DNA of 6,435 bases from positions 37,543 through 43,977 of the forward strand of contig DFDK01000037.1 in the NCBI GenBank assembly GCA_002367695.1. Reading direction: 5' to 3'. Numbering within the stretch: the first letter of the stretch is position 1; every line of letters starts with the position of its first letter. Below the pieces are notes generated by a model. The model saw only the letters and a program-made list of their open reading frames with translations. It was not told where the DNA came from and did no database searches. The stretch is from Acidimicrobium sp. UBA3029. GTDB lineage: Bacteria > Actinomycetota > Acidimicrobiia > Acidimicrobiales > Ilumatobacteraceae. The translations under genes and the position numbers were made by a program. Below are positions 1 to 5,104 of this stretch, in pieces.

Positions 1-45
1 TACGCCGATGTGTTTCAAGAATTCGTTGACGAACTTCTCGCGTGA
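1..45 (+). CDS. C-terminal end of an unidentified protein (partial)
   Basis: The first frame of the window is open from base 1 and reads the 14 residues YADVFQEFVDELLA before a TGA at 43-45. The peptide is acidic and looks like an amphipathic C-terminal helix. The frame was chosen because the +2 frame, open to a TAG at 47-49, gives a less protein-like peptide, and the third frame stops sooner. Its stop overlaps a GTG at 42-44, an arrangement common between co-transcribed genes, so it is probably the gene upstream of the DUF983-type gene in one operon. Fourteen residues are too few to name the family. Confidence 0.5.
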   Translation, partial: YADVFQEFVDELLA

Positions 46-70
46 CTAGTGCGTGACTAGTGCATGACTA
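40..70 (+). repeat. 11-bp tandem repeat, two perfect copies plus a partial third, across a gene junction
   Basis: The unit GCGTGACTAGT occurs at 40-50 and again without gap at 51-61. A third, truncated copy at 62-70 reads GCATGACTA, with G changed to A. The array spans the stop codon of the upstream gene (43-45) and the ATG of the next gene (64-66). Each unit carries a GTGA or ATGA stop/start overlap. GTG 42 opens a four-codon frame ending at TGA 54-56, GTG 53 opens a second one ending at TGA 65-67, and that TGA overlaps ATG 64. The sequence is seen directly; a role in translational coupling is inference. Confidence 0.85.
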
Positions 71-471
71 TCGTCACGACTGGCCTTGTGCGCAAACTTG
101 CGCGAGGCGTAGTTCGTCGGTGCGCATTGTGCGGTGGCAAGGGCGCATTTTTTAACGGGTGGTTTAAACATTCAGACCGCTGCAAAACGTGTGGATTTTT
201 TTGGCAGCGCAATCTCGAAGGATTTCAGCTCGGTGCAGCTGCGATGAATATCATCATGACGGGCGGATCACTGTTGAGCGTTATGGGCGCAGGAGTGGTA
301 CTCACATATCCAGATATTCCGATTTGGCCGATGTTGATTGCAACTGTTGGAGTTGCGCTTCTCGTCGGCATCGGTGGATACCCAACGAGCTACACCGTGT
401 GGTTGGCTGTTGATCTCACAATGAATCCGCCCGACGAGACCGAACTCGCCGACGCTGCCGCGCACGCGTAG
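64..471 (+). CDS. DUF983-type small membrane protein with zinc-ribbon-like N terminus
   Basis: This is a 135-residue protein. The N terminus is basic and carries two CxxC knuckles, C20-x2-C23 and C40-x2-C43, each followed by glycine, as in a zinc ribbon that would sit in the cytoplasm. Two hydrophobic stretches follow, about residues 56-81 and 87-106, then a segment PTSYTVWLAVDLTMNPP that resembles the conserved end of DUF983 proteins, and an acidic, alanine-rich tail. DUF983 proteins have no agreed function, so none is assigned. The ATG at 64 is the first possible start, because the frame has a TAG just upstream at 58-60. No Shine-Dalgarno is visible, so translation may depend on coupling through the repeat at 40-70. 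A later GTG at 88 is possible but less likely. The gene lies 230 bp upstream of recA and probably belongs to the upstream operon. Confidence 0.8.
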   Translation: MTIVTTGLVRKLARGVVRRCALCGGKGAFFNGWFKHSDRCKTCGFFWQRNLEGFQLGAAAMNIIMTGGSLLSVMGAGVVLTYPDIPIWPMLIATVGVALLVGIGGYPTSYTVWLAVDLTMNPPDETELADAAAHA

Positions 472-485
472 TTTCCAAACCACTA

Positions 486-503
486 GTTCGGTTGAGACCG
501 AAC
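486..503 (+). other. Short inverted repeat after the DUF983-type gene
   Basis: GTTCGGT (486-492) and ACCGAAC (497-503) are perfect 7-bp inverted arms around the tetraloop TGAG, starting 15 bp after the stop codon. RNA from here could fold a small hairpin, but no T-run follows, so an intrinsic terminator is only weakly supported. The arms also contain GTTC and GAAC half-sites, the two halves of an actinobacterial LexA box in inverted order with 10 bp between them. That may be chance or a relic of the operator at 544-557. Confidence 0.4.
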
Positions 504-538
504 ACTCAAACCCAAACCCAGTAAGGCTTTGAGAATGC

Positions 539-567
539 TTGACCGAACACCTGTTCGTGTGTAAGGT
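539..567 (+). promoter_or_regulatory. recA promoter (SigA-type -35 and -10)
   Basis: TTGACC at 539-544 matches the -35 consensus in five of six positions. After a 17-bp spacer, TAAGGT at 562-567 fits the TANNNT -10 pattern of actinobacteria. Transcription would begin near 574-575, giving recA a leader of about 128 nt. The LexA palindrome lies inside the spacer and shares one base with the -35, the classic geometry for repression by steric block. Position and spacing are seen; activity is inferred. Confidence 0.7.
544..557 (+). promoter_or_regulatory. SOS (LexA) box of recA
   Basis: CGAACACCTGTTCG has perfect 6-bp inverted arms, CGAACA and TGTTCG, around CC. It contains the core GAAC-N4-GTTC used by LexA in Gram-positive bacteria, including Mycobacterium. 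It sits between the -35 and -10 of the only gene in the window expected to be SOS-controlled. LexA bound here should keep recA low until RecA filaments trigger LexA self-cleavage. No second full match was noticed elsewhere in the window by eye. Confidence 0.88.
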
Positions 568-619
568 CAAGACATCCCAAACGGGAAACTCATCTCCACA
601 TATTAATCAAACCCCGCAA

Positions 620-637
620 CACCCCATCTTTAGGGTG
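620..637 (+). other. Weak hairpin in the recA leader
   Basis: CACCC at 620-624 can pair with GGGTG at 633-637 around an 8-nt loop, within the roughly 128-nt leader of recA. The stem is only five base pairs. The rest of the leader (568-701) is rich in A and C and shows no recognisable riboswitch, RNA gene or plausible upstream reading frame. Confidence 0.25.
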
Positions 638-688
638 CCAAGTCAGCCCAGAAGTCAACATCACTACTACACACACAAATAGAAAGAC

Positions 689-695
689 AGGAAGG
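689..695 (+). promoter_or_regulatory. Ribosome binding site of recA
   Basis: AGGAAGG ends six bases before the ATG at 702 and is the best Shine-Dalgarno in the window. It decides the recA start in favour of 702 over the internal ATG at 768, which has nothing comparable upstream. Most other genes here lack such a site, so recA looks set up for strong translation. Confidence 0.75.
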
Positions 696-701
696 CCCAT
701 C

Positions 702-1799
702 ATGGCTAGCAAAGAAAGCAAGCACCACGAAGTAAAAAACAATTCCAACGAATCAGTGAGTGACCGCATGAAGGCACTTGACATGGCTCTTGGTCAGATC
801 GACAAGCAGTTCGGCAAGGGCTCGATCATGCGCATGGGCGAAAAAGATTCCATGAAAATCGCATCGATTCCTACCGGCGCACTTCCACTCGACATCGCAC
901 TTGGCGTCGGCGGTTTGCCGCGCGGTCGTGTCGTTGAAATCTTCGGCCCTGAGTCATCGGGTAAGTCAACGCTTGCAATGCACGTGGTGGCCGAAGCCCA
1001 ACGCAATGGCGGCATCTGCGCCTATGTCGATGCTGAACACGCGATGGACCCCGTGTACGCAAGTGCAATTGGAGTCGATATCGACAACCTCCTGATCTCT
1101 CAGCCAGACACTGGTGAGCAAGCGCTCGAGATCGTCGACATGTTGGTTCGCTCCGGCTCGCTCGATGTCATCGTGATCGACTCGGTAGCTGCACTTACAC
1201 CACGCGCAGAAATCGAAGGCGAGATGGGCGACAGCCACATGGGTTTGCAGGCTCGTCTGATGAGCCAGGCATTGCGCAAGCTCACTGCAAACCTCAACAA
1301 GTCCGACACGATTTTGATCTTCATCAACCAGTTGCGTGAAAAGATTGGCGTGATGTTCGGTTCACCAGAAACAACTACAGGTGGTCGTGCGCTCAAGTTC
1401 TATTCGTCGGTTCGTCTCGACATTCGTCGCATCGAATCAATCAAAGATGGCGTCGAGATCGTTGGATCACGCACACGCGTCAAGGTTGTCAAGAACAAGG
1501 TTGCTCCACCATTCCGTCAAGCCGAATTCGACATCATGTACGGTAAGGGCATTAGCCGTGAAGGCGCTGTGCTCGACATGGCAGTCGAAATGGGCATTGC
1601 CAAAAAGTCTGGCGCATGGTTCACCTACGACGGCGAACAAATGGGTCAGGGTCGCGAAAATGCCAAAAATTTCCTGCTCGAAAATCCAGAAATCATGGTT
1701 CAGATGGCCGATCGTGTGCGCCAGCAGGCTGGCATTGGCGTAGACGCCGACGCACCTGCCTTCACCGAAAAAGACGACGAGCCAATCGATCTCGACTAG
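702..1799 (+). CDS. recA: RecA recombinase / SOS co-protease
   Basis: This 365-residue RecA forms ATP-dependent filaments on single-stranded DNA, carries out strand exchange in recombinational repair, and promotes LexA self-cleavage. Walker A GPESSGKST is at residues 82-90, the catalytic glutamate is E112 in DAEHAMDP, and Walker B ends in D160 (VIVIDS). Loop L1 is at about 172-181 and loop L2 follows the switch glutamine Q210 (INQLREK...), including GSPETTTGG. The C-terminal tail is acidic (EKDDEPIDLD). Residues run 16 ahead of E. coli numbering because of a Lys/His/Asn/Ser-rich N-terminal extension, and the total is slightly longer than the usual 340-355. There is no intein, unlike M. tuberculosis RecA. 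The start at 702 is fixed by a strong ribosome binding site. The gene stands alone between its SOS promoter and a hairpin terminator, with no recX after it. Confidence 0.99.
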   Translation: MASKESKHHEVKNNSNESVSDRMKALDMALGQIDKQFGKGSIMRMGEKDSMKIASIPTGALPLDIALGVGGLPRGRVVEIFGPESSGKSTLAMHVVAEAQRNGGICAYVDAEHAMDPVYASAIGVDIDNLLISQPDTGEQALEIVDMLVRSGSLDVIVIDSVAALTPRAEIEGEMGDSHMGLQARLMSQALRKLTANLNKSDTILIFINQLREKIGVMFGSPETTTGGRALKFYSSVRLDIRRIESIKDGVEIVGSRTRVKVVKNKVAPPFRQAEFDIMYGKGISREGAVLDMAVEMGIAKKSGAWFTYDGEQMGQGRENAKNFLLENPEIMVQMADRVRQQAGIGVDADAPAFTEKDDEPIDLD

Positions 1800-1814
1800 T
1801 CAATTACAAGGTTT

Positions 1815-1850
1815 CCTGTCGGCGAGTGTCCCTACACATTCGCCGACAGG
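1815..1850 (+). terminator. Hairpin terminator after recA
   Basis: CCTGTCGGCGA (1815-1825) pairs perfectly with TCGCCGACAGG (1840-1850). The stem continues inward through G-T, T-A, G-C and T-A pairs to a 6-nt loop, CCCTAC. The 15-bp GC-rich stem starts 15 bp after the recA stop. Only a short ATTT follows, so it lacks a classic U-tract, as is common in actinobacterial terminators. It probably separates recA from the miaB transcription unit, though some read-through is possible. Confidence 0.75.
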
Positions 1851-1860
1851 GCTGCCATTT

Positions 1861-1885
1861 CGCCATATTCACAAAATGTGTGGCG
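1861..1885 (+). promoter_or_regulatory. Interrupted inverted repeat upstream of miaB
   Basis: CGCCA (1861-1865) mirrors TGGCG (1881-1885), and inside these CACA (1870-1873) mirrors TGTG (1877-1880) around AAA. An unpaired TATT lies on the left side only. The element covers the place where the -35 of the miaB promoter should be and ends directly before the TAAACT -10. It could be an operator or an RNA hairpin; the asymmetry makes either uncertain. Confidence 0.3.
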
Positions 1886-1886
1886 G

Positions 1887-1892
1887 TAAACT
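1887..1892 (+). promoter_or_regulatory. Putative -10 element of the miaB-miaA-dapF-hflX unit
   Basis: TAAACT fits the actinobacterial TANNNT -10 motif and lies nine bases before the GTG of miaB at 1902. The expected transcription start (about 1899-1902) falls on or next to the start codon. No convincing -35 is seen at 16-18 bp spacing, and no Shine-Dalgarno precedes the GTG. This is consistent with leaderless or near-leaderless translation, which is common in actinobacteria. Confidence 0.45.
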
Positions 1893-1901
1893 TAGAGACC
1901 T

Positions 1902-3332
1902 GTGACTCGTAAATATGTTGTGCGCACCTTTGGGTGCCAGATGAATGCTCATGACTCCGAGCGCATCTCTGGGTTGCTCGAGCAAGACGGTATGGAACGA
2001 GCTGAGAGTGAAGACGACGCAGATCTCGTAGTTCTCAATACCTGCTGTATTCGTGAGAACGCCGATGAAAAGTTGTACGGCAGTCTTGGTTGGCTCAAGC
2101 CTTGGAAAGAAAAGGGCATTGAGTTGGGTCGCGAGCGCCAGATCATGGTGGCGGGTTGCTTGGCTCAAAAAGACAAAGATCAGGTGCGTAAGCGCGCACC
2201 ATATGTCGACGTAGTAATGGGTACACACAACGTTCATCGCGCGATTGACTTGCTTGAGCACGCATCGATGCGCGGTGGTATCACCGAGATCTTTGATGAA
2301 GCAGTGATCGACGACCACGCGCTATTTCCAAGCGCGTTGCCGGTCCGCCGAGAGCGTTCCTACAACGCCTGGGTGACTATTCAGATCGGTTGTGACAACA
2401 CCTGCACCTATTGCATCGTGCCCAGTGTGCGTGGCAAAGAAATCAGCCGACCATTTAGCGACATCGTTGACGAGGTCGCAGCGCTAGCACGCGATGGTGT
2501 CACAGAAATCTCTCTGCTCGGTCAAAATGTCAACAGTTATGGTCGCGATCTTTCGCTTGACGCTCGTCGTGCTGGCGATACAGAGATCAAATTGCGTCCA
2601 CAATTTGCCGAATTGCTGCGTGCCGTTGGCGCAGTTGACGGCATACGACGGGTGCGTTACGTGAGCCCGCACCCCAAAGACATGAATCTTGAGACACTCA
2701 TGGCAATGGCCGAGACACCTGCTGTGTGCGAGCACTTGCATTATCCGTTGCAGTCAGGCTCTGACCGTGTATTGACTCTCATGCATCGTGGTTACACCGC
2801 ACAGAAGTATTTAGAGAAGATCGCGCAAGCACGTTCACTGATTACTGATGCCGCGGTAACTACAGACATCATTGTTGGATTTCCTGGTGAGACCGAAGCA
2901 GATTTTGTGCAGTCGCTTGAAGTTGCAGCCGAGGCGCAATTTGATTCGGCGTATCTGTTTATCTTTTCCCCACGTGAAGGCACTGAAGCAGCAAAGATGG
3001 CAGAGCACTTCATTGCTCCCGAGGTCATGTCAAGCAGGTACGACCGCATGAAGGTAGTGCTCGATCATTCGGCCATCATCAAACATGAGGCACGCATTGG
3101 CCGCATCGAGGAAGTGATTGTGGAAGGGCGAAATAAGCGAGACGCCGACGCGTTTACGGGCCGCACTCGCCAAAATAAGTTGGTGCACTTCAAGTCAGCA
3201 GACGCATTGCGTGCCGGCACATACGCAACGGTCGAGATCACCTCTGCTGCCCGTTTTCACTTGTCAGGTCAATTAATTGAGGTTGGCGCAGAGCCAACTC
3301 ACAAGGTGCGTCTATCGGTGCAGGCTCTGTGA
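1902..3332 (+). CDS. miaB: tRNA-2-methylthio-N6-dimethylallyladenosine synthase MiaB
   Basis: This 476-residue radical-SAM methylthiotransferase adds the 2-methylthio group to N6-isopentenyl-A37 of tRNAs reading UNN codons, the step after MiaA. The N-terminal UPF0004 domain supplies three cysteines for the auxiliary [4Fe-4S] cluster: C12 (FGCQMN), C48 (NTCCIREN) and C86 (VAGCLAQ). The radical-SAM motif CDNTCTYC gives C164, C168 and C171. YPLQSGSDRVL near residue 280 and the PGET segment are typical of the family, and a TRAM RNA-binding domain covers about 400-465. An extra cysteine, C49, follows C48 where many homologues have alanine. The GTG start is preferred because the MTRKYVVRTFGCQMN N terminus is normal length and no better in-frame start is near; no Shine-Dalgarno is visible. 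The stop overlaps miaA by 4 bp. MiaB rather than RimO or MtaB is supported by the motifs and by the adjacent miaA. Confidence 0.96.
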   Translation: MTRKYVVRTFGCQMNAHDSERISGLLEQDGMERAESEDDADLVVLNTCCIRENADEKLYGSLGWLKPWKEKGIELGRERQIMVAGCLAQKDKDQVRKRAPYVDVVMGTHNVHRAIDLLEHASMRGGITEIFDEAVIDDHALFPSALPVRRERSYNAWVTIQIGCDNTCTYCIVPSVRGKEISRPFSDIVDEVAALARDGVTEISLLGQNVNSYGRDLSLDARRAGDTEIKLRPQFAELLRAVGAVDGIRRVRYVSPHPKDMNLETLMAMAETPAVCEHLHYPLQSGSDRVLTLMHRGYTAQKYLEKIAQARSLITDAAVTTDIIVGFPGETEADFVQSLEVAAEAQFDSAYLFIFSPREGTEAAKMAEHFIAPEVMSSRYDRMKVVLDHSAIIKHEARIGRIEEVIVEGRNKRDADAFTGRTRQNKLVHFKSADALRAGTYATVEITSAARFHLSGQLIEVGAEPTHKVRLSVQAL

Positions 3333-4228
3333 AACCAATCGTGATACTTGGCCCTACGGCCAGTGGCAAATCTGATGCAGCAATGGCTGCTGCGCAAGTC
3401 AATGGCAATACCCACATCGTGGTGTGCGATGCAATGCAGGTGTACAAACGGATGGATATTGGCACTGCTAAGCCGACTACAGACGATCAACAACTTGTAA
3501 ATCACCATTGCATTGACTTGGTCGAGCCGAGCGCACGCTTCACAGTGTCTGATTATCAAAAGGATGCTCGTGCCGCAGTGGCCAAAGTGCACGAACTGGG
3601 TGCCAACGTCTTGGTGGTTGCCGGTACAGGCTTGTATCTCACATCACTCATTGACGAGTTGAGTTTCCCTGGTGAATGGCCTGCAGTGCGTGCCGAACTG
3701 CAACGCGAGCCAGACGTTGCGGCACTCTATTCTCATCTCAAGGCACTCGACCCCGTGGCGGCAAAAAATATCGAGCGCAGTAATCGCCGACGTATCGAGC
3801 GCGCACTTGAAGTGTGCATCGGTAGTGGCAAACCTTTCAGCGACAATGCACCAGGCACTGGCGCATACCCCGACAATGGTGTGGTGCAGATTGGTTTGCT
3901 CTGGCCGCGCGACGTGCTCGTTAAGCGAGTCGAGTCGCGAGTGAAAGCGATGTTGCAACGAGGTTTTTTGGAAGAGGTTGCACAATTACGAAAAGACGGT
4001 GCAATGTCGCAAACAGCACGTCAAGCACTTGGCTACGCAGAGCTCAACCGACATCTCGACGGTAAGTGCACGCTCGATCAAGCGGTTGGCGATATCGTCA
4101 CCCATACCCGTCAATTTGCGGTGCGCCAAGAACGTTGGTTTCGCCGTGACCCCCGCATCCGTTGGGTGCATATTGAAAAAAATCCTATAACTGAAATTGC
4201 TCCTATCTTGGCCGAGCACTTGCGCTAG
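3329..4228 (+). CDS. miaA: tRNA dimethylallyltransferase MiaA
   Basis: This 299-residue enzyme transfers the dimethylallyl group of DMAPP to N6 of A37 in tRNAs reading UNN codons, making the substrate for MiaB. The P-loop is GPTASGKS (residues 8-15). The catalytic-base region is D34 in CDAMQVYKRMDIGTAKPT, followed by HHCID (59-63), the AGTGLY motif with the conserved T100, NRRRIERALEV, QALGYAEL and the C-terminal TRQFAVRQERWFRRDPRIRWV. Two positions vary from the usual form: alanine 35 follows D34 where serine is common, and A98 replaces the first glycine of GGTGLY. Neither removes a known catalytic residue. The GTG start overlaps the miaB stop as GTGA, and there is no separate Shine-Dalgarno, so translation is probably coupled to miaB. 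Length is normal for the family. Confidence 0.97.
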   Translation: MKPIVILGPTASGKSDAAMAAAQVNGNTHIVVCDAMQVYKRMDIGTAKPTTDDQQLVNHHCIDLVEPSARFTVSDYQKDARAAVAKVHELGANVLVVAGTGLYLTSLIDELSFPGEWPAVRAELQREPDVAALYSHLKALDPVAAKNIERSNRRRIERALEVCIGSGKPFSDNAPGTGAYPDNGVVQIGLLWPRDVLVKRVESRVKAMLQRGFLEEVAQLRKDGAMSQTARQALGYAELNRHLDGKCTLDQAVGDIVTHTRQFAVRQERWFRRDPRIRWVHIEKNPITEIAPILAEHLR

Positions 4229-4240
4229 AACGTAGTGAGC

Positions 4241-5104
4241 ATGTCGAGTCAAAATTCCTCAATCAAAGTCTCTGTTACCAAACACAATGGTTTAGGAAAT
4301 GACTTTTTGGTGCTCGATCGGCGCGAGGCGAGTGCGCTCAGCAACGCTCAGGTTGCAGAGATTGATTGGCCAAACATGGCTCGTAATTGGTGCAACCGCA
4401 AGACTGGTATTGGCGCCGACGGTTTGTTACTGCTTGGACACACAGAGGCAAACACACTGACGATGCGCTTGTATAACTCTGATGGCTCGCTCGCCGAAAT
4501 GAGCGGCAATGGCATTCGTTGCTTGGCGCAAGCTGCACATATGGCAGACGATTTGAAAACAGAAGCTATCTATTCAGTAGATACCGATGCGGGTGAGCGA
4601 CGTGTTGTGGTGACGCCACAAGCTAATGATTCCCAAACAGTCGATGCGAGCGTTGATATGGGTCCAATCGGCACACTTCTAGAGCCAACGGGCTGGGCGA
4701 CTCTTGAGTGCGACCCGATGCGACCAGTCATGCACATCTCGGTCGGCAATCCTCACTCGGTGGTTGGTGTGGAAGACGTTGCGATCGTGCCGCTCAAAGA
4801 GTTGGGCGAAAAAGTTCCTCAAATCAATCTGGAAATCATTGAGCCTGGTCCAGAAGTGAATGCCATCACGATGCGCGTGCACGAGCGCGGAGCTGGCATC
4901 ACCCAGGCATGCGGCACAGGTGCTTGCGCGAGCGCGTGGGCTGCAGTGCAGTGGGGTCTTGTACCTAAAAGCGCGAGCGAAGTGATTGTGCACATGGATG
5001 GCGGCGATGTGAAGGTTCGTGTCAACGAACCAAAATCGGGCAGTGTGACGCTCATTGGGCCTGCGCAATTTATGTCAAAGCATGTTGTCGAGATTTCGTT
5101 GTGA
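4241..5104 (+). CDS. dapF: Diaminopimelate epimerase family protein with first catalytic Cys replaced by Ser
   Basis: This 287-residue member of the DapF family would interconvert LL- and meso-diaminopimelate for peptidoglycan and lysine. Motifs in order: HNGLGNDF (15-22), GIGADG (56-61), NSDGS (79-83), SGNGIR (88-93), GNPHS (169-173) and ERGAGITQACGTGA (215-228). The second catalytic cysteine is present (C224), as are the glutamate and arginine of ERG. The position of the first catalytic cysteine, usually CGN, is S88 (codon AGC, 4502-4504); a cysteine exists six residues on (C94). Activity as a normal epimerase is therefore uncertain. The ATG at 4241 was chosen; a GTG at 4235 would add two residues (MS) and cannot be excluded, since neither has a clear Shine-Dalgarno. 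It starts 12 bp after miaA, and its stop overlaps hflX as GTGA, so it is part of the operon. Confidence 0.9.
   Translation: MSSQNSSIKVSVTKHNGLGNDFLVLDRREASALSNAQVAEIDWPNMARNWCNRKTGIGADGLLLLGHTEANTLTMRLYNSDGSLAEMSGNGIRCLAQAAHMADDLKTEAIYSVDTDAGERRVVVTPQANDSQTVDASVDMGPIGTLLEPTGWATLECDPMRPVMHISVGNPHSVVGVEDVAIVPLKELGEKVPQINLEIIEPGPEVNAITMRVHERGAGITQACGTGACASAWAAVQWGLVPKSASEVIVHMDGGDVKVRVNEPKSGSVTLIGPAQFMSKHVVEISL

Noticed and set aside
486..503. Firm intrinsic terminator for the DUF983-type operon
   Set aside because: The stem is only 7 bp and is followed by A/C-rich sequence with no T-run, so it is recorded only as an inverted repeat.
268..570. Minus-strand open frame of 100 codons across the end of the DUF983-type gene and the recA promoter
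   Set aside because: It lies antisense to a better-supported gene and across the SOS box, its protein shows no recognisable motif, and it has the composition of a shadow frame.
590..784. Minus-strand open frame of 64 codons with a hydrophobic middle, over the recA leader and start
   Set aside because: Hydrophobicity arises from reading the A/C-rich leader in reverse. There is no Shine-Dalgarno or promoter, and it overlaps the recA start.
945..971. Possible intein insertion at the RecA P-loop, as in M. tuberculosis-type RecA genes
   Set aside because: RecA reads continuously through Walker A and both DNA loops at normal length, so no intein is present.
45..1800. The hexamer ACTAGT at 45, 56, 482 and 1795, always near gene ends
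   Set aside because: Two copies are the 11-bp tandem repeat, one includes the recA TAG stop, and one is near another stop. A site-specific function is not needed to explain this.
1869..2318. Minus-strand open frame of 149 codons inside miaB
   Set aside because: It is antisense to the well-conserved MiaB N terminus, its protein has no family features, and long antisense frames are expected in coding DNA with this codon use.
3620..3640. AGTGLY instead of GGTGLY in MiaA as a sign of lost activity
   Set aside because: The conserved threonine (T100) and the P-loop and D34 are intact; Gly to Ala at the motif edge is likely tolerated.
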